Source: Blastomussa wellsi (taxonomy: Eukaryota > Cnidaria > Anthozoa > Scleractinia > Plerogyridae). Taken from it: 64,000 nucleotides of DNA. Where the stretch lies: NCBI GenBank assembly GCA_947652115.1, contig OX393567.1:1776114-1840113 (forward strand). Reading direction: 5' to 3'. The notes under the pieces are model-generated. The model did not search any database, was not told the DNA's origin, and saw only the letters and a list, made by a program, of their open reading frames with translations. Numbering within the stretch: position 1 is the stretch's first letter; each line of letters begins with the position of its first letter. This document shows, piece after piece, positions 1 through 10,707 of this stretch. Made by a program: the position numbers and the translations under genes.

Positions 1-44
1 GTCCTAAACAAAAGACTCAACAATTGAAACAATGACTTTGCTAA

Positions 45-458
45 CGGCTCGTCCCCAGAGGCTGCGATTCGTTTGATCAGCACCAAGAATCAATACCTCT
101 GGGAAGGTCCAACACTTGAAGTCCGCGAATCACGGACTTCCCGTTACTCTGCGCATGCACAAAGTCAAATCTGACAAATCTGATTGGCTGAAAGGTACAA
201 AACGTGTTTTCTGCGTATGCTCACAATTTGGTTACGGCCAGAGGTCGGGATTCTTGGTGCTGACCTCTGGTGCTGACCTTTGGAGCATGCGCATGGTGTA
301 TTGTTTTGATTCTCGGCCAAAAAGATTAAGCGAAAAAGTTCTGCGTCTGCACAGAATGGCTGGAAGTCCGTGAAATGCGGACTTCCGGGATCGGCTCTGG
401 CAGAGTCCGTGTTCTTGGTGCTGACCAAAACAAAAGCGGGCTCTGGGGACGAGACTGG
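45..458. mobile_element. Palindromic MITE with CTCGTCCCCAGAG ends
   Basis: The left end reads GGCTCGTCCCCAGAGGC and the right end GGGCTCTGGGGACGAG, forming short terminal inverted repeats. Internal inverted segments (CACCAAGAATC near the left, TTCTTGGTGCTGACC near the right; GGAAGTCCG and CGGACTTCC) give a nested palindrome. No transposase is encoded. The same terminal motif recurs at 18422-18708 and, degraded, near 35112-35275 and 59970, so this is a dispersed family. It ends 183 bp before the start codon of the cGAS-like gene. Confidence 0.6.
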
Positions 459-641
459 TCTCTGCGCGCGTCTAAAAAGTACATATTCTGACCGGAAGTC
501 TGATGCAGTATTCGATTCAAATATTGAGCTTCCGGTATCTTTCCTGGAAAATTATTAACATATTGCTGCCATAAGCGCTTTTTTGCGCACAACACACGCA
601 GTTTAAAGGGTATTGGAGTAAACAGCGATCTTTGCAGAAAA

Positions 642-3600
642 ATGAATAGGGAACATTTGAATACCATCTTAAATCATTTTAATAACAACACCGTCCAATT
701 ACGTCGTGAAAGGAAAACAGAAGCATTGAAGTCTTGGGAACCAATCGTGAAGGACGTTCTTGAATACGTGAAACAGAGAGACCGACGCTTCGCTTTACTT
801 CAAACGTTTCCCACTGGAGGATATTATGAAAGGACTAAAGTGAAGGAACCTGATGAGTTTGATTTGATGTTGGTCATGGACAACTTGGAACTGGATGATG
901 AACCATACGATGAAGATGACGGACTAAGCGATCCACCGATAGGTAAATATTAAAGCTTTTTACTTACTACAAATTCAAAGCAAATTTATTCTTAATTTAT
1001 TCTCATCTTCGTACCCAAGCTACAATTCTCCCAGACAAGCTTCCTTTATATAAATCCTGTTTTGCTATTGACGGAGTGGGGGGGGGGGGGGGAAAAGCAA
1101 TTTTATAGATGTTTATATGAAGGTACAAAATTAATATAGTAGACAGAACAAATGAAACTATTTTGTATGGCAGAGAAACAAACAAATAACTTTTTCTTCA
1201 CCATGAGCCTGCCATTTTAAGCAAATTATTTGGTAAAATGAAGCCCGGAAAAAGTCAGGGCTTTCATTGGATCTGAACCCCTGGTACTAGTCTGAAGTTC
1301 TACCGAACTGCTAAATGTACCAGTCAAATTGAAGCTTCAACATCCCCCACCCTGGACACCCCCCAGGGCATTTGAATTTTTGGAAAATTTGTGTTCAATA
1401 AGCGACCAGATTACTGTTTCAACTTTTTAGTAGCTTCTATTATGCTCCTGGAATCGAGATCAAACGCAGTAATCAAACTGTCACAGATCCCTTTGAGAAC
1501 CGAATCCTTGTTATGCTTTGCAGACAAAAAAAGCAGGTAAAAGCCACAGAAGATTTAATTTAAGTGGGATGGGTGGGTAAACAAGAAAATAACTCTCACA
1601 CTGCACTAGCTCTTGTGCCCTGCGCTTGCACTCGCATGTTTGTTCAGATAATCCACAGTGAAATAGAAAACAGTCTGTGGACAGCTTGACAGCCGAGATT
1701 TCTATGTTGGTCTCGTAACTTTTTTTGGTTTGATTGTCATCGATTACTGTCATAACCAAAATAAAATTAATGGGAGTGCCAGTGTTTTGTCAACTTTTCG
1801 TGCAGTGATTGCTCCTTTTTTTTGTGGCCACAGTGTTCAGAGGCCCCCAAAGTCCCCCTTTACAGAGACAACAATTTGACATACGCAGCAACACTTAGAA
1901 TGTTTGATACTGTTAACTCATCGCTTAGTGAACATGGAATCACATTGAGATAATAATAAACATGTGTTTAAATGTATTTATCGGTCGCCACTTTCTGTTT
2001 CAGACTCTCATCTGTCATCGAATCTTCTAAAACAAAGCCAAGCATGTTAAAAAACTTTGGCGGCCAATTTAACAGGGGGTAAAGACAAAAGAAAACCCTT
2101 ATCGCAACAACAAAAAGGGTGGCTGTGGCCACTTAATAGAGATGGCCACTTAAAGCATTTCATTGACAATAATTTTGGGACTTTGATAACTGGCCGCTTA
2201 ATAGGCGTTAGACTGTATGTGCATGTGCCGCTTTGTAGCTGACTTGGTTGGTAGAGCATATTTACACCAGTATCGATCACAGAGTCATGGGTTTGAATCC
2301 TGTTGAAGACTCCCTTTTCCCAATAATGTATTTGCAAATGACATGACCCTCACTGTGAGCTGACGTCAAATTGTTATTTGGTGAGCTCACAGTGATCATG
2401 TCATTTGCAAATACATTGTTTGTTTTGTCGCAGAATTCACCACAGTGATGTTGGATCAGGAAGACAAAGTGCAGTGGCAATCACCAGACCAGTGTGTTAG
2501 TGCTAGGGGAATGTTAAGTTCCAAACAGGTCAAAGCAGTTTTTGCAAGGCTTGTCAGGGAAGCGATTAGAGAACAAGGATATGGAAGGTACTGTTTACTG
2601 TTTAAGAAAGTGAAGGATAATTATACTGTCCCATATTATATATAGCAAGAGTGAGAGGCAGTACATCTGATTGTTAAATAAACAAGTTTTATATCCATCA
2701 TCTTACATAACTGTAAGAATTGTGAAAACACTTCATAGAAAACAATGTTGGAAGGGTAGGGGATCACAGAGGTAGCAAAAACAATTACCACCTACAGTGG
2801 CTTCGGTGGCTACAAGAATTAATAATTACGATTAAAAATGTCACAGAATACTCTTGGTTCACTGCCGACGGCATTTCCTCAGAAGATAAATATTCACCAT
2901 TCACACAAACATGTTTGTTGTCAAACAAATTGACGCCGGCGGAATTCTGAAGCCTGAAGTTAACCTTTACTTTGCGACAGTTTGAGTCAGTTTTATAACA
3001 GTTTTCGTTGACGAACGGAAGTTTAAATTGTACACCAGCTTCTCACGCTTAATATATTCCATACTGAACGCTTCAGTGAATCTCGAGAGAAACGAGAAGA
3101 TTCTTGAGAGAAACGAGACGATTCTCAAGAGAAATGAGACGCGTCTCGCGAGAAACGAGACGAGTGGGTGTAACTTACATTTCAGCGGTACTGTAGGGGA
3201 TACAAAAACATGCCAATAAAATTTTTTTGGAGGGCATATGTGAATAAATTAAATACAGTGGACTTCCAAGGGAAACAACAAAATTGTTTCAAGAACTCTG
3301 GGGTAAAATAACAGTATTTATTATATACATAGTGCCAATTTTAGGCAATAAACCTTGCAAACAGAATTCTATATTTGCTACATTTTCACATGTGAGAAAA
3401 GCGATACATCCAATCAGCTTCGCGTATAGCTTTCTTCACATGTGAAAAATATAACCAATCAGCATCACGACCTAACCAATCAGAGCGTTGGAATTCAAAT
3501 GGTTTCCAACAAGGTTGTGAAAACAATGATCGGCAAGTTTGCATGCTCTTGACTGAAAGCAGTTTATATCTTGGCTACAAATTTTGTACTTTTAATTTGA

Positions 3601-6600
3601 GAACTTTATGGAAAGGAAAGCCATCAGAAACACGCCAAGCAAAAAGTTAAGAACACAGTTATGATATAGAAACGAAAAAATCATTCTTCAGGCGGGCATA
3701 GTGAAGACAAACTAAATGTCGTTAAGGGAAAGCCAATAAATGAAAGGCTTTCATTGTAGCTTTGATACAACGCAGGGCTCTGTGGACTTTCTAAGAAAAT
3801 TCAAGCACTCTTGCTTAATGAACCGACTCCTTGTGTTATCACAATTGATGCACAATTTTTGTTAAAAAATTCGCTAGTTGATTTGCAGTAGTTGATTCAC
3901 TTATGGCGACGTTTCTTGATGAGATAGCAAAAGTTTTAAAAAGTATTAACACAGTGTGTTTTATACCACCATTTAAATAAAGTTCTTGTTTACGATAGCT
4001 TGTCGCCGCCATATTTTTTCTTATCTGTTTAAAAGAGATCTCACTTGGAAAGCCATCAGAATGCATTTGAAGCTTTGTTTTCCTCACGCTGCTTTTAACT
4101 CTTTCATTATAGACTAGAAAAATCGCAATGGTTGAGTACTCGTTATATATAATAAACAAATTACAAATAAGTGCTTTGTATGGATTATTATTCACTCGTC
4201 GCAAAACTTTGGGAAACCCACTCTAGTTTTGCAACTCGTGAATAAAAATCTGTACGTCGCACTTTCTATGGAGTAATCTATATTTAACAGTCTGAGGGAA
4301 GGGAAATGACATTGGTTAATGTTTAATATTGGGTGATTTGAAAAATAATTATTGATGGTTTGAGAAATCTCTAAAGTTACATTTACTCTGTATCACATCA
4401 GTCCTGTAATGACAAATAATTCAGGAAATTGATTATCTATAAATTCAATAGTGGAACTCTGGAGGGTTGCAGAGCAGAGCCCCATACCTATAGAAATAGG
4501 AGAACCAAGCACACATACAAAGTACAAACAGGAGAACCATGCCTTTCATTTTTCATGGTCAAAATGGCAACCGGCATAACTCATGGGCACGTCAAAAGTA
4601 TGCTATAATAATTGATGACACATTGAAATGTACAATTGCACGGAGTTTCGAGACAATGGATAGGTATACCCGTAATTAGAACCACAAGCGCCTAGCCGGA
4701 AAATAACCTTCTCCCTCCCAAGAGTGCCATGTGGCACAAGATGCAATTACATGCTCAATATTTGATCAAATAGTATGAAATTTGGACAACAAAATGGTCT
4801 TGGGAAGATGTCTTTTTAAAGCCTAAAATCATACCCCCCTCTTATATGGGACCTGATTAACCACCCCTGCAACTTTTTCCTCTTTTAAGGACGTTCGCGA
4901 AAAAATTTTCTACCCTTGATTTTTTTCTGAAACTCTCACCACTGTAAAATAATGAGTTACTATTGTCAGAAATGTAAAAAAAAATGGGGATCACCGACTT
5001 CGTTTTTGAGATAAAATGTCCGGAAGAACACCCTAAATCTGAAAAATCGCACTTCGTTAGCGAATACAACTACAGTGTCTGTAAGCCCAAAAATATTGCA
5101 AATAAATCTTTGAAATGAACTTGCCACATTCCCACTCGCCTAACAGCCACAAGATGGTAGGATTCGATGTCCTCTGGGCAGAAAATTTACAAATTTTTAA
5201 ACTTCCCACATTTATTTTTTGTTCATTTTTTGACAATCTGCCGAGAATTGTAAATAAAATCAGTTCATGGAAAAAAAGTAGGGGTCACCGACCATTTAAG
5301 AGAGTCAACAACCAGCAAAGCTACAAAACAGCTTCTGGCCCTTTGTTTTTCCTCAGCGTGTGTGCTCAATGGATGACGTGGCGTGACGAATTTCATGCGC
5401 AGTAACGATGCGCACAAACAATTAGCGCGAACATCCTTAAGTTTAAGGTCAAGTTAATATCCAACGACAAGCCACAAATAAAGAGCTGCAAATTAAGCTA
5501 TAGTTCAGTGGTATACCCAAATTATATGAGGAGAAAGTTATTTTTCAACGTTTTTTTGTTCTCATTTTGGATGGCTTTGAATTGAAACAGTGACTTCCTC
5601 TAGGTCTATTACTGTGATTTATGGCATACAACAATCAATACCTTTCAAGTGGTGTATTATGTGGTCTTAATAGGTCCATAGTTACCGATTAACAAAAATG
5701 TCATATTTCCCACGGGAGTGAGAGGGATAAACACAATGTTTACCAAAGTTGAGGCTACAAATTGAGAGCCTTAGAATGTTTCAATGAAGTTGAAACTCGG
5801 GGATTATATTAAATATTGGTTAATCTACCTGAAGAATAATTTATCTATTTATCTAAGCAAAATAACACTCCACTCCAGTTCATATTCAAGCCAGTGTTTT
5901 CGGAAATCGAATAGAATGATTTTTCTAAGATTTTCACCAAATGTAATTGGATGCTATTAAATTTATTACAGACCAAAGTCATCTTACATCAGGCCTGGTG
6001 GACAAACTTTTTAATGACATTTGGGAACTAATACGTTTTTGTTGTATTTTAACACCTTAAAACTTCGTCAGAAATTTCTTCAGGCCTCCATTCATACTTG
6101 GCCTTCGAGTCAACCCTGTCCCGTATATATTTTTCTTTTTAGAACAGTGAGCTCTCACATGATTGGCTGTTACAAAAACACCCGCGAAAACCACAGTGGG
6201 AGGTGCTTCTAAAAAGGTACGGGACAGGGTTGACTCAGATGGTCAGTATGGGAGATGGAGGCTCCTTCTCATGGGCTCCTGCAATCTTATAAAATTTCTT
6301 CAAATTTGGCAGACCTCAAGAAAAGTGTGTTAGGTCAAAGATCCAGGAAGGTTTTTCCAAAATTATCCCTTGATGACGAGTTATTCGGTCTCGAGTGAAG
6401 TGGGGCATGACGTCACTATGGTAACTACGATATCGATAAAATGTACTTCATCTGAAACTTTTATCTTTCTCTAGTGTACTTGGAGTAATCGATTTTCTAT
6501 CGGATGCTCTATACAGTAGCTGTTCAAAGTTGAGAGGAATCGTCACTCAAAAATCCGATCGAGCCACGTTAATACACTGTAATTAATCTTTTTTAGTGTG

Positions 6601-7385
6601 GTTACCATAGCATGCCATGGTCCAGCAGTTACCCTAAAGATAACCAACAGAAACAGAAGAGAATATTCAGTTGACTTGACACTTGCCATCAAGGATAGGT
6701 CTTGGCCAGAAGATGCGGAGGAGTGGAAAAGAAGGCGTCGTAATGGTATCAATTTATTTTCCACAAATGTGAAGCAATGAATGTATGAAATAGCCATCAT
6801 ATAACGCTTAATAGCAAGCTTTTGGGATTTTCTTACATTTGTAATGGCTAATGTTTTGACTACATTTTCTCTGTAGGTTGGCCAGATGAGTCACTTGTAC
6901 ATGAAATTTGTCAAGATGGTTGTCATCTAATTGCAAAGCCACCAAAAGGACACGGTGTTCCTGAGCGTGAAAAAGAATTTATGTGGCGATATTCCTTTTC
7001 CGCATCCATAAAGAAGCTGTTTCGTAAAGGTGGTCACAATCAGCCAAATTCTTGCAGGAAGCCGGTTTTTCGTATACTGAAGGCCCTGAGAGAGGAACTG
7101 CATCTGCAACCCTTGAAGACCTACCATCTCAAGACTGTCTTGTTGTACGAGTGTGAAGCATACCCACTGGCCTCCGACTGGAGTTATGCATGTCTGGCTG
7201 AGCGATTCTTGGGTGTTCTTGAGCGGCTTGAAAATTGTTTACAGCGGGCAGATTGTCCCCATTATTTCATCTGCGGTGTCAACTTGTTTAAGTTGTTCAA
7301 CCGCCAAAAGTGCTCAGAACTGGCCAAAAGAGTAAGGCAGATTAGAATGCAACCAGAAAAGGAGTTAATTAAACTCATTCAGTAA
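642..7385 (+). CDS. cGAS-like receptor (Mab-21/cGAS nucleotidyltransferase family), 4 exons, 370 aa
   Basis: Likely innate-immune nucleotidyltransferase that makes a cyclic dinucleotide or related second messenger on sensing nucleic acid or another ligand in the cytosol. Exons are 642-942, 2434-2587, 6597-6745 and 6877-7385; phases 1, 2, 1 match and the sum is 1113 nt. The N-terminal helix leads into GGYYERTKV (59-67) and PDEFDLM (70-76), the metal-binding pair E72 and D74. The third acidic residue is D178 in EYSVDLTLAI. The C-terminal Mab-21 domain has MWRYSFSASIKKLF and a long helical end. Compared with human cGAS the Gly-Ser motif reads Gly-Gly and no His-Cys-Cys-Cys zinc thumb is visible, as in many invertebrate cGLRs. 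An acceptor-like TTTGCAG lies just before the ATG, so a 5' untranslated exon is possible. A catalytically silent Mab-21 relative is the main alternative, less likely because all three acidic residues are kept. Confidence 0.88.
1076..1093. repeat. poly-G homopolymer tract
   Basis: An uninterrupted run of about 17 G follows GGAGT in intron 1 of the cGAS-like gene. It could form a G-rich structure and is a likely sequencing-error site. Confidence 0.8.
1236..1325 (-). mobile_element. tRNA-derived SINE head (minus strand)
   Basis: On the minus strand the segment has an A-box-like GCAGTTCGGTAGAAC and a B-box-like GGGGTTCAGATCC at tRNA spacing. It does not fold as a full tRNA and lies in intron 1 of the cGAS-like gene, so a SINE head is the better reading. 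Confidence 0.4.
2235..2315 (+). mobile_element. tRNA-derived SINE head
   Basis: TTGGTTGGTAGAGCAT resembles a Pol III A box and GGGTTTGAATCCTG a B box, separated as in a tRNA gene. The arms do not pair as a tRNA and there is no CCA-compatible acceptor stem, so it is read as a SINE head inside intron 1 of the cGAS-like gene. Confidence 0.45.
2325..2418. repeat. Inverted repeat (hairpin) next to an intron acceptor
   Basis: The left arm runs from AATGTATTTGCAAATGACAT through CACTGTGAGCT. The right arm, AGCTCACAGTGATCATGTCA followed by TTTGCAAATACATT, is its near-perfect reverse complement. The loop is about 20 bp. The right arm ends 15 bp before the AG acceptor of exon 2 of the cGAS-like gene. 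Confidence 0.75.
3079..3170. repeat. Degenerate GAGA-rich short tandem repeat
   Basis: Units close to GAGAGAAACGAGAAGATTCT repeat about four times with substitutions, giving alternating GAGAC and GTCTC segments. It lies in intron 2 of the cGAS-like gene; no coding role is supported. Confidence 0.6.
4885..5440. mobile_element. Non-autonomous DNA transposon, 15-bp TIR
   Basis: The left end is TTAAGGACGTTCGCG and the right end CGCGAACATCCTTAA, reverse complements with one mismatch. Two internal GGGGATCACCGAC/GGGGTCACCGACC segments suggest internal duplication. No transposase reading frame was found. It sits in intron 2 of the cGAS-like gene. Confidence 0.65.
6083..6265. mobile_element. Palindromic MITE
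   Basis: The arm GGCCTCCATTCATACTTGGC, continuing into GAGTCAACCCTGTCCCGTA, is mirrored by TACGGGACAGGGTTGACTC and GTATGGGAGATGGAGGC on the right. Arms are about 45 bp. It lies in intron 2 of the cGAS-like gene, about 330 bp before exon 3. Confidence 0.7.
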
Positions 7386-7848
7386 AAACAGTGGTAAAAA
7401 CCAAAAATATTATGGCCTTTACTTCATTATTTTACTTCCTTTTTGCCTCATTACAGAGATAACCGAACATGTTAGTCCCATTCTCTCAGAATGTGAGGAA
7501 ATTGTGTAGAAAACTTAACAATTCTATATTTTAGAACTTTGTTTACAGTAAATCCATGTTTTCCTAGTTTTCTTTTCAATTTGGGTTAATATTTTAGATT
7601 AGACCACTCAGGATTTAAACTTTGTAAGTTAAGTTTTCATGAAATATCTGAAAATTGAAGCATAGAAATTACCATGACATTGATGAAAATAAAAACCAAA
7701 CGACATCACTGAAAAGGTAATAAGATGAAGAATTCAAATAATATTTATGATATTAACACTTAAATGATTATGGCTTCATTTAGTGCACGCAAAGCTTCAA
7801 ACTCAAAACCATAGATGTTCACTTTGCTGAATTACCATGACATCCATT

Positions 7849-8031
7849 AGCACTTTATAGGCTACCAAAGTTTGTCAGGCTTTTTAAAATACTTTTACTT
7901 TGATGCATCTCTGCGTGTTGCGAAATGAATAATTTTCTATTGGTCAACTTCACATCAGATTATTTTCTTGGAAACCAATAAGATCCTAAAAGCCTTACAC
8001 ACTTTAAGACTTTGGTAGCCTATAAAGTGCT
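7849..8031. mobile_element. MITE with 23-bp TIR AGCACTTTATAGG...
   Basis: AGCACTTTATAGGCTACCAA at the left matches TTGGTAGCCTATAAAGTGCT at the right. The interior is unrelated AT-rich sequence of about 130 bp. It lies between the convergent cGAS-like and bL28m genes. Confidence 0.75.
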
Positions 8032-8099
8032 GATTGATATGATCTCCAAACTCTGCCTTTTGTGCATGCCTGAGCAAAATATTGATGTCATAAAACATG

Positions 8100-8402
8100 A
8101 TGCTTGTGGAAAGACAACTCTTAATCCTCACAGTATCAACGAACGCTTTTCATTCAACTAATTTATTCCGTTGTTTTCACGTTACCAGGCACCAATCAAT
8201 AGCGAAGCTCCATCTTTCTGTATATAAACCACACACGACCCACAATTCCTTGATTCGCTCCGACGAAGGGCTTACGCTCGAAACGTCAGCTCTCGAATCT
8301 CTTTATGGTGGCCAATTCACATTATCAACCCAGTTGATTAAACCAAATTATATTGTTATACTTCACACCAACGCAGTTTCTTTAGAAACTTACCCCCTCT
8401 AT
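8100..8402 (+). mobile_element. Half copy of hammerhead-bearing retroelement, coding-end remnant
   Basis: This is one of four copies in the window. It carries the core GCTCCGACGAAGGGC, then GCTCGAAACGTCAGCTC, then the conserved 3' segment ending CCCCTCTAT. The upstream 150 bp reads open (YKPHTTHNSLIRSDEGLTLE) and may be the C-terminal end of a Penelope-like element ORF, though I cannot verify that. Stem I can form from GATTCGCT (8252-8259) and AGC plus GAATC (8288-8299). Confidence 0.55.
8252..8299 (+). ncRNA. Hammerhead-ribozyme-like motif (Penelope/retrozyme type)
   Basis: Seen in sequence: stem I halves GATTC/GAATC and GCT/AGC; core CCGACGA; stem II GGGC with GCTC around a 4-nt loop; GAAA; then CGTC at the expected cleavage site. 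The ACGT after GAA is self-complementary, so stem III could form only between two molecules. Small hammerheads in Penelope-like elements are known to cleave as dimers. The canonical U4 of CUGANGA is C here, so activity is uncertain. Confidence 0.45.
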
Positions 8403-8629
8403 GTTTCCATGTAGCAAATGATGTTTTGAGTTGATGGGAGGAGATTCAGCTTATAGTGCTCTTTCCAAAAATCTCTGGGTGCCAATGGGTTAAAGTAACA
8501 CGCAGTAATGAGAAAACCTGCGAGTGCACCCGAGTGCCTGTTACTCATGCTACCATTGGAGTCTTCATAGTATAAATCTTCAATGTCTTCATTGGGAATG
8601 AAAGTAGTGTGGTGTCCATGAGTGTTAAA

Positions 8630-8635
8630 TTTATT
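8630..8635 (-). promoter_or_regulatory. Polyadenylation signal AATAAA for bL28m gene
   Basis: TTTATT on the plus strand is AATAAA on the minus strand, 58 nt past the stop codon of the bL28m gene and correctly oriented. Confidence 0.6.
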
Positions 8636-8692
8636 CTGGCTACAATGAAATGAATTATACGACAAACACTGCACAGTAAAGTTAACAAAACT

Positions 8693-10111
8693 TCAACAAA
8701 AAATCATTTGTTTGCGAGGCCCTTTCCAGTCAAAGTAGAACCTGTCTGTGTATATCTTTGGGATATAAACATGGCGACTTGGTGGGCGCTTTGGAAAAAC
8801 CTCCTCTCTTATCTGATCCATTTCAAAGCCTTCCTCTTTACACTTGAGAACACTCAACATAAGTTTCTTTAGATCAATAGCTAATTTAGAGTGCAGTGTT
8901 CTTTCGTGAGTGTTGATGATGTAGTTGTCAAACCCACCAGCCTGGTCAATACATCTCAGTGCTTTTATGGTGACAGTTATTGTCATCTCCTGTTCCAGTA
9001 ACTCGCTATAAAATTTCTTTTTAACAACATGTGGCTTCCACACCCGTGGGGTTCTGTGAAAGTAATTGAGATACTTCAGGACAACTTGTAAGGGTTCGAT
9101 TGCTAGCCCAGAATCTCCTTACTGGAACTAGAAAACTACAGATGTTATTGGTTTTAGACCTCAAGAACATTAGCTCAGGTTCATCAAGCATGATATCAGG
9201 GAATATCCATACCCACTTCAAGGAAGGTCATTGGAAATTCCAAAGGGGAAGCGGATTTCCAAAAACAGATAATTGGTAGAAAAACAGGCAAGTCCATACA
9301 TGTTCATGTAAGATATTTGTCTGAATAAGAGATCAACAAATATACAGGCACAGACCAGTCATCTAGCAGCTCCCAGGAGGGTACTCAAATTATACATTAT
9401 AGGGGGGGAGGAGGGGGTCTGACAGAGCTTGAAATGTTAGACCCAAAAAAATACCTGGCATCACAATTTCCAACCCAAAAGACTTAAATACCTCAACAAG
9501 GATGTATTCAATCAAACAGACTCTTCTAATGGATGATTTTGCACGTTGCTGAAAATTCGAATGAATATTTTTCTGATCCACCTATCGCAACAAATATTTC
9601 GCTTGTAGATGTGACCACCTGAAAAAATGTGACAGATCTCTTGAACCCAAAAAACACCGAGCATGTAAATTTTCAACCCAAAAAATATGTTGGACCCCCT
9701 GTTATGTATACTGTGAGTATCCCCCGCTGGGAGGCAGCTCTACACAAACCTTAGTCCTTACCTCAAGTAGGGGAGCATACTCACCCCCCTCCCCCCTTAC
9801 AACACCCAACCATCCCAGACCTGGTTGCAAAAGATATCACAATACTGACACTGAGTCACATAGCATTTTCACCAAACCCTTTCATGGCTTATAAGTCATT
9901 TATCTCATCAGTTCTAAATTATAAAACTGAATTTTATAAATAGCTTTGCTCACCTTTTTCCAGACCATGTGGTTCTGTGACCAAACACATACTGCTCTCC
10001 GTGATAAAGCCCTTTGTGTGGCAATTCTCGAGATTCACGAAATAGCGCTAGGTGTCTTGCCTTCTCTGAAAGCGTCCTAAACAGCGGAAAACGAAGGCCA
10101 AGTCGTACCAT
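8693..10111 (-). CDS. MRPL28: Mitochondrial ribosomal protein bL28m (MRPL28), 2 exons, 172 aa
   Basis: Structural protein of the large subunit of the mitochondrial ribosome. Exon 1 is 10111-9954 and exon 2 is 9053-8693; the junction is phase 2 (AG|A) and the total is 519 nt. The N-terminus is basic and hydroxyl-rich (MVRLGLRFPLFRTLSEKAR), fitting a mitochondrial presequence. The bL28 signature is KGLYHGEQYVFGHR, then SGKRTPRVWKPHV across the junction, then KFYSELLEQEMTITVT and ALRCIDQAGGFDNYI. The C-terminal extension is shorter than in the human protein (about 256 aa). The upstream in-frame TTG codon was not used; the ATG at 10111 is the first. The intron carries a repeat at 9372-9733. It is divergent from RAD51AP1, with about 600 bp between start codons. 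Confidence 0.9.
9372..9733. mobile_element. Repeat element in bL28m intron, short TIR
   Basis: The left end CTCCCAGGAGGGTACTCA and the right end TGAGTATCCCCCGCTGGGAG are imperfect inverted repeats. GCAG or GCAGCT flanks both sides and may be the target duplication. Internally, CAACCCAAAA and ACCCAAAAAA motifs repeat. No coding capacity. Confidence 0.5.
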
Positions 10112-10707
10112 GGAGAAAATGCTGCTAAAACTCAGCAACTTTTCAATTTACAATTTCTTCATGCAAGGTATCGAATACGCATGCTTCCCACCGCTGAAAA
10201 ATTGCATCGCGGTAACCAGTGTTTTGGCGCCAATTCATTAACGCGATTACAAATCAAGAAATTCAAAAAGAATAACAAAAGGTTTTGTATTTTTTTCTTT
10301 CCTTGAGGATATTGAAGTGCTTGAAGTCGTGGTATGTCATTGGGGCGAAGATCGGACAGGTATAAACAACTTTTTGAAAGAGCTTCAGTGATCTCCCATT
10401 GCGGGAATCCGGTTGATTCCATGGAATCGCACATGCGAAAATGAAAATGCTTTTGTCGTTTCGCTAAATATTTCATCAATGAAATGCTAAACATTTATTA
10501 CGAAAATTGATTCAATTTTTAATTACAGTTAAGGTATGGCATATTGTGACCGACATTTTTTATTTTCCTTGTCGCAAAAACAGAACTGATTGATCGTTTC
10601 TGACAAATTTTATGTTTAACAGCCGGATCGACTGTGTTAGAAAAATAATTCACATCAGAGAAGGCTTAATTTATTATCGACATTTGAATTTGTCATCCAA
10701 GCCTTGA
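10112..10707. promoter_or_regulatory. Divergent promoter region between bL28m and RAD51AP1
   Basis: The two genes are head-to-head with 596 bp between ATG codons, so this segment should hold both 5' untranslated regions and promoters. No TATA box stands out. No reading frame or repeat I can support lies inside it. Confidence 0.55.

Noticed and set aside
2235..2315. Functional tRNA gene
   Set aside because: No cloverleaf or acceptor stem; intronic position; SINE head is the simpler reading.
8097..8414. 105-codon ORF as a host gene
   Set aside because: Ends in the same repeat found at 35.8, 39.6 and 50.4 kb; it is retroelement sequence.
9021..9221. Alternative upstream extension of bL28m exon 2
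   Set aside because: The in-frame upstream sequence does not resemble bL28, while exon 1 at 10111-9954 supplies the KGLYHGEQYVFG segment with a matching phase.
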